Source of the DNA: Raphanus sativus
Lineage: Eukaryota > Streptophyta > Magnoliopsida > Brassicales > Brassicaceae
Direction of reading: 5' to 3'
Assembly: GCF_000801105.2 (NCBI RefSeq)
Contig: NC_079516.1
Span: forward strand, 15,190,001-15,254,000
DNA: 64,000 nt
Below are positions 23,096-35,935 of the stretch, piece after piece; the first letter of the stretch is position 1, and every line of letters starts with the position of its first letter. The translations under genes were made by a program, and so were the position numbers. The notes under the pieces are model-generated. The model did not search any database, was not told where the DNA came from, and saw nothing but the letters and a program-made list of their open reading frames with translations.

Positions 23096-23693
23096 TTTCT
23101 TGTTCTCTCCCCTTCTCTTTTTATACTATGCTTCGCGAGTCCTTCCCTGTGAGCGTTAGCGATGTGGGACTCTTATAAATCTCCTACTCTCACAAGCTTT
23201 TAACGGCAAAATTGTTGGTTTTACTTACATGGGCCGGACGCTACAGGCCCATTTTTTTGTTTAGCAGTTGATCGACTTACATATGCTTTCTTCTTTATTC
23301 TCCTACTCTCTGTTTACATATGCTTTCTTCTTCTTTTTTGAGTAAAGGTGCTCACATATGCTAGCTTCAACAATTAACCAATCAAATTTTCTTTACCAAT
23401 TGAAAGTACTGTAAATTGAATTCGATTTGTGTTTTAAATAGCAAGAAAATGGGGACACAGAGGTAATGAATAATTAGAATTAGAGATAGGAGACGGAAAA
23501 TAAATATGCATTATTTTTCTGGAAGGTGTATCTCTTACAGATTAGCATCCCGTATTTTGCAAACAATCTGCAGGGGCGTATGGATCAAATAACCCAAAGT
23601 TAACTCATTTCAAAGTACGGGAACAAGGATTAAAGAAACAAAAATAATAATTCAGTAGCTATAACATCAGCCATGGTAAGAATAATATTCTTT

Positions 23694-24745
23694 TTAGTCT
23701 TTATTCAAGTTATCAGGCTTGAGAAATTTGGGGTAGCGATCGGTGGTTCCAGCTTTGTGATCATAGTACTCCACTGCGGCTGCTCCAGCTAGAGCTGCCA
23801 ATGTCAGGGCCTGAGCATGTAGCCTGAAAGTTAAAAACAAAAGTTAATGGTAAAGAAGAATCGAAGATCATCATTAACATGCATGGTAAAAAGTAAATAA
23901 TCCGCCACAAAATTAATAACGACTAACATGACCGTGCCATCTGTGATACATATACACCCCCCTAAATGTTGTTTTCAACAATATGTTCTTTAGTAAGTGC
24001 AAAACAAGTATACTAGCAAGGTACAGTGTATACGGTTGGATGCGGTTGGATGTTGATAGAATACAGTATTTTTATATATAAACAGTGAAGAAATGAAGAC
24101 TCAAGCACACACATAGAGATACAGAGTGCTTCCTCAAGCACATAAAGGCTTTTCTACATGGAGGTGGTGATTATGCAAATCTTTCTCTACATGCCATACC
24201 AAAAAGATTACTATCTTTATGAGAATACATGAGCAGTTTGCTTTGATGCATGTTTTTATCTAAAAAGAAGAAGTTTTATTAATAAATAAAATTGGAAAGA
24301 GTACCTGGCGTGGATGATACGGACACTGGTTTTCATACCAGGTTTAGACCAGTTGTAGGCGATCGAACCAGAGATCCCACTCAGCCATAAACAACCTATC
24401 AAGTTTCGAGAATTATCATCAAAACACACACACACGAAAACGAGTTTCTGAGTATTATTACGAAACCGCAGCAGAGACAAATAATGTCGGAAACATATCG
24501 GAGCACCGAACAATATCAAGCAAATATGAAAAGAGGAAAAAGAAAACACAGATCCAGATATTAAAAAAAAAAAAAAGCATTCACAGATTATGAATACACG
24601 ACATAACCGATTAGAGAATTCTTGGTTACGCCAAAACGACAGAGGGAGAATGAATGAACGGTTGATTGACTTTACCAACGGTACGAAGCTTGTGTTCAAC
24701 GATCCATTCTCTGATTTCTGCAAACTTTGTCTTTGATTCCGCCAT
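23694..24745 (-). CDS. HIG1-domain (hypoxia-responsive) mitochondrial protein
   Basis: Three exons (24676-24745, 24305-24395, 23694-23823) give 96 residues starting MAESKTKFAEIREW and ending KFLKPDNLNKD. HIG1-domain proteins sit in the mitochondrial inner membrane and help respiratory complex III/IV assembly or stability; plant members are often hypoxia-induced. Two hydrophobic stretches are visible: about residues 25-38 (LWLSGISGSIAYNW) and 56-70 (ALTLAALAGAAAV), joined by KPGMKTSVRIIHAR. The length suits the family. All splice sites are GT-AG. An RPL22 pseudogene lies downstream, matching the Arabidopsis order. The 3' end of a second copy is at 17086-17118. I see no defect. Confidence 0.9.
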
Positions 24746-25377
24746 TGATATTATTGACGAAAGAAGAAGAAAAATATATTCGCAAGGGGAAAATTGTTTG
24801 TAAGGGAAACAATGTGCGGCTTTCGTGGCGGTTTTAAAGCAACACAGAGGCGGAAATTTCTGAGGTAGAAAAAACCAATTTGCTAACTTGCGCTACATTC
24901 CCGCATGATTACCTTACCTGTATTAATTAAGTCTCTAATTTCCGATTAATATTTTAAATTTAGCAAAAATATAACAAATATTCTAAATAATGAACCATTT
25001 TATTTTAGTTGCCATTTTTAATTTAAAAATAATTAATTTAATATATTTAAAAAATAAAATATCATTACATTCACATTTCAGTCAATAGAAAAATATACTA
25101 TAGAATATAAAGAATCATATACCATACAAAGTTGATAAATTTTGTATTAATATTCTAAAACAATATTTTTTGAGAAAATTTTACTCTAGAGCCGAAAATT
25201 AAAATAAAACGAAAAAAAATATTAGATTATTGACTAGTTTTCTAATGAGAAAGCTGTCTCGTTAATCCAAGAGTCAAGCTCTGACCGACTGTTGAGACGA
25301 GTCAAAAATGGGTTGGTCAACTCAAGATTCAATTCAAAACCACTCTTCTTAAAACTACGGCCAAAGCAAAAAATATA
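24746..25377. other. Intergenic, HIG1-type gene promoter side
   Basis: AT-rich sequence with no gene recognised, containing the upstream region of the HIG1-type gene. Confidence 0.5.
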
Positions 25378-25632
25378 CTTCCTCCGTTCCCGAAAGTAAG
25401 ATTTTCTAAATTTTATTCTTGTTCCACAAAGATTATTTTCTATATTTTTAAGGTACTTTTGTATACTTTTGAGAAACATTAATTGTAAATATTTCAATTA
25501 ATTAAATTTGATTGGTGAATAGTTATTGGAAATTGTATAGAAAAATAAATAGTAAACTAAAATGTAAATATTTATTAGATTCTTAATAAACGTGAAAACT
25601 CTAAAAAATCTTAATTTCGGGAACGGAGGGAG
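25378..25632. mobile_element. Stowaway-type MITE
   Basis: A 255-bp element with ends CTTCCTCCGTTCCCG and CGGGAACGGAGGGAG, close to the Stowaway consensus CTCCCTCCGTTCC. The inverted repeats extend about 30 bp, and the element is flanked by TA on both sides (25376-25377 and 25633-25634), the Tc1/mariner target duplication. It lies between the RFC3 3' end and the HIG1-type promoter. Confidence 0.88.
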
Positions 25633-25952
25633 TAATTATTACAATTGTGTGTCGTTTTTTTTTCAGATTAAAAAAAAACCATTACTGGCTTTTGGTGTTT
25701 AACATCACAACTCTTTAATATTAGATCGAAAACAAGGACGTAAAGACATTAAAACTTGGGTTTGTCCTTTTGTATCAGAAAGGGATAGAAAGAAAGGAAA
25801 GGGATTAATAAGCTTGCACACGAGTTGAGTTGATACAGGATTCTAACTTCTCTAGCTAGACGAGGAGAGTGATTGGAAACAGCAAAAATACAGTATAAAC
25901 ATCAAAGACTGTCCTCTTTGCCTGGATTTGGAGCACGCCATTCCTTCCTTGT

Positions 25953-28119
25953 CTACCCAAATGTTGAAATGAGGAAGTTTTTGTATATGCTCATAAACTT
26001 GGCCACAAATGCTGCAGTGCACAACATCACCACTTATAAATATATGGTTGAAGATGACATTTGACATTTTTTTTCTTTCTTTTAATACCAACATATATAT
26101 GGGCAAAATGCAATTAAGAGTTTATATACCTTCTATGTGAAATATGGCTTTCTGACCCAATCTCATCCGATGTTCCTGTTAACAAGTGCCCCAAGACATG
26201 ATCAATCAAGAAAGTCATCAAATCAAAGTCAAAAGAACTATAGCTCAGTCTCAAAAGAGAATACATATGTCGAAACAACGCTGAGGAGAAAAATAAAATT
26301 CACAAGCTAAGATGCAAAAAATCTTACATAATATGCGGCCCAGTGGCAGACTTCAAGCTTCAGCTCTGAGTCCAGTTTCTTCAGCAGTTCATGAAGAAGT
26401 CTCTGTAAAAAAAAGAAAAAACTATTAAGTAAAAAAGGAAAGAGATAGAAAAATAAAAAACAGAATTGGGTTTTGTTTGAAACCTTCAGTATGACTTCAG
26501 GTGGAATACAATTAACTAGCAACTCATATACCTTCCCACGCACCTGAAACAAACTGAAGAAGCACACAAGATAGAGGGTTAAATCTTATATAAATTGTAA
26601 AAGCTAAAATGATTTACTAAAGTGTGTGACCTTTTAGGGCTCTGTTCCTTCAACATGTCAGTTGATATTTCAGCAACATACTCTTCCCAATCCATTGGAG
26701 ATATCACTTGATTATTTGCGAACGGATAGCTACCAAGCAAAAAAAAAAACATATGTATCAGACTCATTGATTGTGTGCATGCATAGATACAGTCAATGAA
26801 ACTTACTTTTGGACACGACAGGTCTCAAGTGACAAAACAGCTCTTCTAAGACTGCGGTTTGATTTTTCAGCAATACGAGCAGCAAAACCGTGTGGCAGTT
26901 GCAGAGTTTCTTTCTTCGCAACGAACTCCAACACTTTCACTATCTGGACACAGAGAGCTTACACTTTTGTAAACAAACTAAGCAAACACTGAATGAGGGA
27001 AACAAAAGATGATGTACCTCTTCCTGGGAAGGTGCATTTATCCGGACATTGAGACAACGAGACTTGATGGCTTCTGTAACCTTTGAAGAACTGTTACAGC
27101 ATAAGATGAGACGGCACGATGAGCTATACTTCTCCATTGTTCTCCGCAGAGAGTGTTGAGCTTCTCGTGAGAGCTTGTCTACTTCATTTAGTACCAACAC
27201 TGCCAAACCCCACGACAAGAATCATGAGTTAAGGGCATAGCTAAAATACTTTTCGTAGATGATTCAAACAGCTATTATGAGACCTAGACATCTGAAAATG
27301 TCTCCACTAATGACAATGCAGTGAAAAGGTTACCCTTGAATCCCTTCTTTCCTTTGGTGTCAATAGGTCTGTTCTTGGCCATTTCTTTAATGATCTCTTG
27401 AACGATGTATCGGTCCTGAAAGCCTGCATCACTTGGAGTAAGTTCCACATGATTGGTGCTTGATAACGTAGTGAGCTCCAGATCAATAGTTCTACTCCCA
27501 GCCTGTAGAGAGAACTTTAGCAAGTAAAAAAAAAAGCAATGAAAACAGAATAACATGTGGAAACTCACATCGACTTTCCATGCCCTGTTCTCCACTTTCA
27601 CCTGCGCAATGCAATCGAAACAAGTAGAAATCAGAAGGTAAACATCAAACCAAAGAGAAAACAATGAGCTTAGTGCTAGTGCTAGTGAGGATTCTCAGCA
27701 TGTCAAAAACACTACTCAACATCAATACGGTTCAAAGTCGTCTTGTTTTGTTATTATTACCAAAACCAAACCCAGAAAAATAATAAAACAAAGTGGAAAG
27801 AAGGGATACCTTGTCAGCACTGGGACCATAAATCTGCTTGAGAAGCGCCATGATTAGGGTTTTCTTACCCGAACCAGACGGTCCATAGAACAGCAAATGC
27901 GGACAATCTTGCTCCGTTACCTAAGAGGGAGAAGAATCAAAAACCATCGCTCAATTCCATCGAAAAAACCTTCCCAATACATTAAAGCACGAAACTTTGC
28001 ACACTAGGGCTCGAAACCAAAAAAAAGGCATGTACCAATTTCTTGAGATTCTGAGCGATATCTTCGTGAACGATGACCTTATCTAGCGATTTAGGCCTGT
28101 ACTTGTCGACCCACAACAT
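25953..28119 (-). CDS. RFC3: Replication factor C subunit 3
   Basis: Eleven exons (28036-28119, 27810-27920, 27569-27601, 27334-27502, 27018-27199, 26807-26943, 26631-26729, 26484-26553, 26328-26402, 26130-26175, 25953-26011) splice in frame to 354 residues, the length I recall for Arabidopsis RFC3. It is a subunit of the nuclear clamp loader that opens PCNA and loads it onto primed DNA. Seen: the N-terminal RFC box WVDKYRP, Walker A GPSGSGKKT (41-49), Walker B VLVLNEVD (133-140) and the SRC arginine-finger motif (179-181). The C-terminal collar includes ELLVNCIPPEVILK and ends KNFLISTFG. Exon 8 must start at 26553, not at the nearer AG, to keep frame. A 53-bp copy of exon 5 lies upstream at 28501. 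Confidence 0.95.
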
Positions 28120-28765
28120 GTTAGCAGCTCACACCCACCGGAGGGAGCTTCGGGAAGGCAATGTGGAGAAGAAGTGGCGGGAAAATAAAAAAAAAAACTG
28201 AATCGCCTTCGTCCGTCTTCCTCTGCACTCAGGCAAGACTTCTTTCTTCTAGTGGGGACTCTCTCCTCCTCGAGTCGATGCGTATCAAACCCAAAACCCT
28301 CTGTCCCTTTCAGAGTCTTATGCATACAACTTTTACTTTTATTATCCGTACAAAACAGTCCAAATACAAAAACCACACCCTCTCTTTCTTTCAGAGTCTT
28401 ATCAACATATTATAACTTATGTGACTGACCAGTGACCACTCCTCTACCCTCAAACGTTGTAACATATCATCAACAACAAAAATATTCATTACAAAGTTGA
28501 GAGTGTTGAGCTTCTTGTGAGAGCTTGTCAACTTCATTTAGTACCAACACTGCTCATAGATAAGTACAAAACATATACTCAAAGTTTGGTTTTGTTTTGT
28601 ATTTGAGAACAGAGTTATGAGAAGATATATATATACACAAAGTTACTGCAAATTTGATCATTCGGATATATACACAAAGTATCTCACTTTTATCCTATAA
28701 CTATATTAGTATTACAGCTTCGCATAGATTGAGTTAATAAGTTTCTATTTTTCACGGTGGTCTGC
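28120..28765. other. Intergenic between RFC3 and the HGSNAT-like gene
   Basis: It contains the RFC3 promoter side and a stray copy of part of RFC3 exon 5 (28501-28553). Otherwise AT-rich with no gene. Confidence 0.6.
28501..28553 (-). pseudogene. Fragment of RFC3 exon 5
   Basis: These 53 bp match 27151-27203 with two differences. They cover the first 49 bp of exon 5 (VLVLNEVDKLSREAQH region) together with the splice acceptor AG. No other RFC3 exon is nearby, so it is a short dispersed duplication, about 380 bp upstream of the RFC3 start and in the same orientation. Confidence 0.8.
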
Positions 28766-31134
28766 TTATAGTTTCCAATACATCTTGAACCTGTGGCAAA
28801 CACCAGTGACCAGACCCCAAAAGAGAATCTCCGCAAAGATGACATACATCAGAACACCAACTCTTCTCGAACGCCAAACTCTGATGAAAACATGCTCTTT
28901 AATCCAACTTATCTAAAAACACAATCATCATCATAAAACAACACTAGTTAACTAAACTTTCAACTCCCATCTCATTAAGAAGAGAAACACAAGAGACTTT
29001 TACCTACCAGTGTCTTGTCCGGGTGGCGATAGTACCAACCGTTGAAGAACCCAGCTAATACGCCTTCAGCTCCCATCACGTACACCAGCATCGCGTTCAT
29101 TCCTATCCATTCTAGAGGTAGAAACATGCGTTTCCACTCCATTATATCCACCTGCAAAACAAATTTTAAAAGGTTGAAGAGCTGTTTTGTTAAATGTTTT
29201 AATTATCAGTGCGGTGGAGCAAGAAGAATCACCAGAGAATACAAGACCGAGAAGACGAGCGCGGCTGCACCGGAGGTCACGCATGTGTAGCTGAAACTAT
29301 AGAGTTGTTTGTTCAAAGGCATCACTGCAAAAAAACATTTATCAGTTTTTGTAAACATATGTAAGAGAGAGCTAGAGAAAGAGACAGTTTTGTGAGTTGT
29401 GTGTTTTACTCACAGTGGGTGAAATGTAGAGTTAGTCCGAGAGCTAGGAGAGCTAGACCGGTGGAGATCCAATGCTTCAACCGATCTGAATGCTCCTGAA
29501 TTTTTTTTGGTAAATATTAAAAAGACAAAACGGTGATGGTACATAGGAGCAGGTGGCTTAGTTCAACCTTAAAGTGTAAGATAGTATGACCAAAATGGAC
29601 TCCAATGATTGTAGAAAGAATAGCAGATACAGAGCTCAAGACTCCTTCAGGCTCAAACGGAGCATGACACCACGACGGTGCATCTTGGCGCAAAGATCCT
29701 TCGTAAGGGGAATAATCAGTGCAAGCCTAAAACTCAACACGTTAGGAAGTTGTGTCCATTGACATGAGACATAGACGATAATATTGTATTATACCTTGGA
29801 TCGTCTCCAGGCAGGATGGTGATACATATGATTGATCCCTAGAACTTGTCTATCAACATATCCAACAGCATTGCAAGGAGGGTTTAGCTTCCCTCTCACT
29901 CCACATGATACCTAAACCCCAACAAAGTTTCTTTGAAATATCATCTGATCACACAAACAAACACTTAGTTAAAAGGGTCGGGTCACTTACGGATTGGACT
30001 TTCCCATAGAGGATGCTATGTTTATCATAGACAACGAACTCCCAGTCAGGAACGTAAGTTCCATAGAGTGTGGCTAGATAAATCACAAGTACTAATGCAC
30101 CCACAATCCTGTCAATGAAAAAGAATAATAATCTGAAACTCTTCTTTTTTCATGAACTTCAATTGAAATAGATCAAATGTTATGTTTTTTTTTTTTCTTT
30201 TTTGCTAAAATTTGATCAAATGTTATGTTACCAGTGCCAATAATATGATTTGAATATTGAGAATCTTCCTGTTGACAGAGTCTCCTCATGTGAGTTCTTT
30301 GTGAAGATCTCCACCAATGCTACTACCAAGTAGGATAAAGCTATTCTCTACACGACAAAAAAATGAAACCATTTAAGACAGTGAGTAAATATATATATAC
30401 ACAAGATGAATCTTGAAGATGTCTGAGAGACAAAAGATACCTGGAGAATCCCACAGAATCTCATCATAGTGACATCAACGCCATAGGTTAGTTCATCAGG
30501 AGCATGAGAGAACCCTCCTACACATCAAAAGAAACGAAGAGTCCAAATCTACATATCAAGCACTAAACCACTAGTAGAAGGCACAGTTCTTAAGATGCTA
30601 CAGGACAAAGAACATAGTTACCTTGTAGCAGAAGACCCCAGAAGAGGAGCTTGCATGTTCTAAACCCCACCTTCTTACAAGCATCAAACTTGTTCGAAAC
30701 ACACTGACAAAAATTATATCTTTGAGCCCAACAGAATACAAAAAATTGAGCAAAGTTCGAAAGAGAGAGAGAACCTTGAAGGCAAGAGCGATGGAGACGC
30801 CGACGATGAACAAAAAGAAAGGCATGACGAAATCAGCCAAGTTGCAGCCTTCCCATGGAGCGTGAGCGATCGCTGGCCACTCTCCTCCGGCGTCATCCAC
30901 CAGGATCATCAACTGTTTGAAATTATTTTAGTAAAAATAAAAGTTTTTTTTCAGTTCGAAAATTTCAGAGGAGTAGTAGAGAGAGAAGAAGGAAGATACG
31001 GCGACGGTGAGGCCACGGAAGATGTCTAGAGAAGCAAGTCTTCTCTTTTCGGAGAGGCTCTGAGTGGAAGCAGCTTCCTCGTGTACGAGGAGGCGTTGAT
31101 CGTGACTAATATCCGCCACTTTGATTTCCGACAT
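28766..31134 (-). CDS. Heparan-alpha-glucosaminide N-acetyltransferase-like membrane protein
   Basis: Twelve exons (31000-31134, 30775-30912, 30622-30703, 30441-30517, 30232-30347, 29991-30108, 29795-29911, 29568-29726, 29414-29495, 29233-29324, 29008-29151, 28766-28912) join in frame to 468 residues, close to the Arabidopsis homolog. The N-terminal block (RLASLDIFRGLTVALMIL, then WEGCNLADFVMPFFLFIVG) is the hallmark of the HGSNAT/DUF1624 acyltransferase family. About eight or more hydrophobic segments follow, ending LFWGLVTGVCHRFKMYWKL. The animal enzyme passes acetyl groups across the lysosomal membrane to heparan sulfate; plants lack that substrate, so the plant role is unknown. A CT repeat (31137-31155) sits just before the ATG. 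All introns are GT-AG. Confidence 0.92.
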
Positions 31135-31652
31135 CACTCTCTCTCTCTCTCTCTCTACTTAACTGTCTTATCGAAACATACATCACTGGTTCTTGTAAGA
31201 GAGGTGATTCTTTTATTTAGATATATCAACTTTATTTTTTAATTTTTGTCATATGATATGATAGAGACCAAATCAAAAAGATTCTTCACTGATCTAACGG
31301 TAAGGTACTTGATTGTATCACCACGGTCCACGGTTATAACATTCTAGCAAGCCAACATATATTATTAGTGTCAACCACACAAAGTTCCATGACGAAAATT
31401 TTACATCAGCATCCAAAAGCAGAAGATAAGCCTTTGATCCACGTAACACAATTTTACTAAATTCTCCGCTGCAAGTCTCTCCCCATTCTTGAAATCATCA
31501 AAAAGATGTAAACTTTTTAAGAAAAAAACATGTTCTTTTTACCAAAAAAAAAACATGTTCTTATGAACACAACACCTCAATTTCCAATTGAAAACGTGCC
31601 CACTTAAGATATGTTTGATATATATGTGGAATACAATAGAAATGAACAACAA

Positions 31653-31724
31653 TCCGATGTCGTCCAGCGGTTAGGATATCTGGCTTTCACCCAGGAGACC
31701 CGGGTTCGATTCCCGGCATCGGAG
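31653..31724 (+). tRNA. tRNA-Glu (TTC anticodon)
   Basis: A 72-base cloverleaf: acceptor arms TCCGATG and CATCGGA (31653-31659, 31717-31723), discriminator G at 31724, anticodon loop CTTTCAC with anticodon TTC at 31686-31688, and T-arm GGGTTCGATTCCC (B box). The A box reads TCGTCCAGCGG. No intron. A T-rich Pol III terminator (CTTTTTT) follows immediately at 31725. Confidence 0.96.
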
Positions 31725-31815
31725 CTTTTTTGTTTTGTTTTTAAATGTTAACTCTATTTTATTTGTATCTATCTGATTCAGCAACACTGGCCTATATGGT
31801 TTTTTTTTTTAGACA

Positions 31816-31839
31816 GGCCCATTAAAAAAACTTAGGGTT
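31816..31839 (+). promoter_or_regulatory. Site II plus telo-box-like promoter motifs of RPS21
   Basis: GGCCCA (31816-31821, the complement of TGGGCC) and TTAGGGTT (31832-31839) lie just upstream of the 5'UTR. Site II and telo-box pairs are typical of plant ribosomal-protein promoters and couple them to cell division. No TATA box is evident. Confidence 0.6.
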
Positions 31840-32278
31840 CTTCTGCAAATGTATTAACACTGTGGCGTCTCCGTCTGGTCGTTTTCTCTTCCGTTTGCCG
31901 CACTTGCTTTTACTTCTCCTCCTCAGGTAAAAGCTCCACACACATACTCCCACTTCGTCGTTTCTGTTTTGCTCCTACGCCCATTGTATTTTTCATTTGC
32001 CACTTGATTAGCCTTTGAGGGAACTATTGATTCTTTAGACTTTGCTTTCATAGTTTTTTCTCTTGTTCTGTGTATGCTGCACTCGTATAGCTGAGTTTCT
32101 AGTAGTTTTGGTGAATCCTAGAGCTCTCTCACTTAGTTTTGTTAGCCAGAAGATTACTTTTGTGCTCTGTTTTTAATCTGTTGGTGGTATTAATCTAACA
32201 TAAGATGTGTATTCTGTTTTTTTTTTTAAATAGTGTTTGGGATATAAATTCGTCTACACTTAAAAGCTAATCTTCAAG

Positions 32279-32740
<462 letters not shown>

Positions 32741-33780
32741 GAGCTTTGCTTATTAAGTTGGTTGGGATTTTTGTTATTTAGTTTTAAAAAGATCATCAGA
32801 CAGACGGACGTACACAGAAGAAGTGATTTTTGTTTGACTCTTTGTCTTAATGCTATATTTGGTGAATACACTTACTTGCTTCTGATTTTTATCTAGTTAA
32901 ATTTTAGATTCATTAACAAGTCCCAGTAGCTTAAAAGGCTGCAAATACTATAAGAAAAAGAAATATTAATGTAACTTATGCATGATGTTATAATATCGGT
33001 GCATGTTAACGTGAATTAGTTTGATAAATATTAGAATCAGATTCTCATACGCGGTCGGTTCTCTTTTAACACCACCCAAGAATCAAAGCATAACTGAAAT
33101 GTTTTACGTTAGTGTTATGTAGGTTATACGAGTTTGATTCCTGTACAGCGTACACTAAATTGACTGCTTTTCTTTATATGGAAAAGTACAATAGTTATTT
33201 TGTATCAAACAAGTAAAGACCAAACCAACAATACGATTCGATTCCTGAGGACTATTACATAAAAAAATATTCGTCGTCATCAAGAATTCAAGATATGCCC
33301 ATCTCAAAAGCCATCCATCCATTCACTTCCAATTTTATCTCTCTTTCCCGATTATTCTTATTCTTTTCTTTTGTAAAAAGATTTATTCTTCTCAAAGTCC
33401 AATTATTCTCCTTCATTTTATTCCAATTTTTGCACCCAAAATATAAAATGGTATATTCGAAAATAGTACCTCACCTCACAAATCTTGTTGAATTGTAAAA
33501 TTTTTTGAGTAAAATGTTGATTTATAATTTATATTTTGACATTTCAATTACAATAAGATATCTACTAAAATATATATATATATATATATGTGTCTTATAT
33601 GTAACCTCAAATTTCATTTTGCCAAATTTTTTTATCCAAGGTATACATATCTGATTTAATTAAATTTTACTATGGAGATTGATTTCAGTGATTGCTTATG
33701 AAAGTGCCCACTCTAGTAACAACAACTCGTTAGGCATTAACAAGATGCCACCATTTTGATTCTAAAACTTTTTAAACCAA
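32741..33780. other. Intergenic, RPS21 to HIPP
   Basis: The RPS21 3'UTR occupies the first part. No other gene is seen. An (AT)n run lies at about 33571-33589. Confidence 0.6.
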
Positions 33781-35061
33781 TCACATGACGCAACAAGCGT
33801 TTGGATTGCCTTCGCTGAGTGCCTCAAATGATTCGCACGGCTGAGATCTGTACGAATAAAATTCGGGCGGTGGAGATTCGTATCCCGTGTCCACGTACTC
33901 GTAAGAATAATACGAGGGAGGAGCAGCGTAATACGACGGCGCATTGTCATTCCCGCCGTTCTGACTAGGCCCATTTTGACCCGGCCCGTGCGCCGTATTG
34001 TAGCTCACGGTGTAAGACGGCGCCGTTTGAGGCTGCGAGTGATAATACGTAGGAGGAGGAGGACCGTACGTTTGCTGTTGGTAATGACGTGGAGGACTGT
34101 GAGCCGTCGGATACGAATGCTGCTGATGAGTAGGATGGGGATGGTACTGTTCTGGTGGTGGAGCAGAGTATATCACTGTCTCTGGTGGTCCATTGTTCTG
34201 CGGCGGAGGACCACCACCACCACCGCCTCCTCCTCCTCCTTCCATCACCACCGTCGTACTCTTCTTCTTCTTTTTCTTTTTCTTCTTCTTCTTCGGAGCT
34301 CCATCTCCACCGGACTGTGGTTGAGGTTGTCCGTTTACAAACGTCACAACTTGTTTCACCTGATCACCACCGCCTCCGGGAGGTCCGCCAATGCATGTTC
34401 CGCCGTCAATCATCCCGCCGCCGTTGTTGTTGTTGTTGTTGTTACCGTCGTCTTCGTCGTCTTCGCTGCTATCATCATCTTCGTTTTTAGGTTTCTTTGG
34501 TTTCTTTTCTCTCTGCTGGTAGTTACTACACTCGTTGTTGTTGTTATCCATCGGCCATAGCTCGGCGTGTCTACCGGCTTTCATGATCTTCTTTATCAGA
34601 AGCTCTGGTTCTACGTTTCCAACCACCGTTACTTTTTGTTGCTTCACGTCAATATTCGTTGTGTATACACCTAACACAAGAAAAACGTCTCTCAAAACGT
34701 CTATCTACGAAGAACAAAGAAACACAACATGAATTAAAGAGATAATGTCTCACCATCGATCTTGCTCAATAGTTTCTTTATTTTCCTCTTACATCCTTCG
34801 CAGTGGATAGAAACTCTCAAAACCCATGTCTTGCAACAACAACAGAAACACAGAAGAATATTATTTAATATGTTAAAGAAGAAAAAAAAGGAGACAATTG
34901 TATAAAGAAGATTATGTGGTGAATGATCTTACGGTGTATCGGAGAGGTTCTTGGTATTCTTGAAAAACATGTCTCTGCTGATCTTCTTGGCATGTCTCTG
35001 GTCTGATCTCTGTTCCGATCTCATTCCCGATCTGTGTTCCGATCGTTGTTCCAAGGTCCAT
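33781..35061 (-). CDS. Heavy-metal-associated isoprenylated plant protein (HIPP)
   Basis: Three exons (34933-35061, 34754-34829, 33781-34670) splice to 364 residues. The start at 35061 was chosen because it alone puts exon 1 in frame with the HMA domain. An unusual N-terminus repeats GT-IG/E-IG ([19 protein letters not shown]). The HMA domain spans about 44-110, with metal-binding C53-x-x-C56 ([11 protein letters not shown]). Then come an acidic stretch, an asparagine run, glycine runs, an 11-lysine run, and a Pro/Tyr/His-rich tail. It ends CCVM, a CaaX box for farnesylation at C361, which with the HMA domain defines the HIPP family. Such proteins bind metals and act at membranes or with transcription factors in stress. 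Low-complexity runs may vary in length between lines. Confidence 0.92.
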
Positions 35062-35935
35062 TGAGAGAGAGAAATTAGAACGAAGCAGAGGGAAAGTGAT
35101 GTGTATGCAAGTCCATGTGTAATATAGCTAGAACACATAATGTTGGCTTCTATATCTTTCTGGGAGTCCTCCCTAGATATAATATTCTCCACTATCCGTA
35201 ACTTTATTCTAATAGAATACTACTTTTGTTCATAAAAAACTTTTTAATTTTTATTTTATAGAAAGTTTGTTAAACCATACTAACCTCTAGCCCTATTCAG
35301 CAAAACTGATCTGTTTATTTTCCACTTGATGCTGATATGTGGAACATGAGATGTGCAGCTTAAAAGCTAATATATAAATAAAGTCTGCAGCTTCATATGC
35401 AAAGTACTTCAAATGCTAACACCAGAACTAAAGTCGCAGATGATATATGCTGGTTTGGACGGATTTACGTCCAATCATTCCAGATAAGACTTGCTAACAT
35501 AGAGTTAGCCAATGCTTATTCTTCATAGATCATCAATTCATCATCATTGCTTTTTTTTCTATGGAAAAAGAAGTTTAAGAACCCATATATAGGCCTTATA
35601 GGCCTTCCACCTTCAGGCATTTTGCAGTTGTTTGTGGTGAGGTCTGTGCAATGCCTCCCCGTTGGACTGAAGGGCCTAGCTTATATAATGCATACCTATT
35701 TTTTTTTTTTACTTCTTGTTGCCTTATATAGCCATTCTCAAGTGCTTCTTAGAGATAAACTCACCATTAATAAGCCCGGTTAATCATACTCTTAACTGTT
35801 TTTTTGGGATAAACTCTAGTTCGAGCTGGTGACCAAGAGAATGATTCAATTTCTTATGATTCCTATGAAATTACACAATTCATAAAGGATAGATTTTCCT
35901 TTCCATTCTTTCTGGTTCCAGGAAATTCCCACTTA
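35062..35935. other. Intergenic, HIPP promoter side
   Basis: No gene recognised. The open frame at 35547-35783 (+; MLFFLWKKKFKNPYIGLIG) is hydrophobic and unfamiliar. The segment 35580-35680 is less AT-rich than its surroundings. Confidence 0.4.

Larger units (their letters stand above)
18342..23726. repeat. Duplicated segment, copy B
   Basis: The homolog of 12275-17118, differing by scattered substitutions and small indels, loss of the 961-bp block, a roughly 70-bp insertion near 23290-23360 bounded by repeated ACATATGCT, and the 1413-bp TIR element. It continues beyond 23726 into the complete HIG1-type gene. Confidence 0.85.

Noticed and set aside
25852..26106. Minus-strand frame with FSGDVVHCSICGQVYEH resembling a zinc finger
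   Set aside because: It is the wrong frame of the last RFC3 exon; the correct frame reads AFVAKFMSIYKNFLISTFG and stop.
28501..28553. Second RFC3 gene
   Set aside because: Only 53 bp of one exon is present, with no other RFC3 exon next to it.
33976..34732. Arg/Ser-rich plus-strand frames of 194 and 111 aa
   Set aside because: They are antisense shadows of the low-complexity HIPP coding exon.
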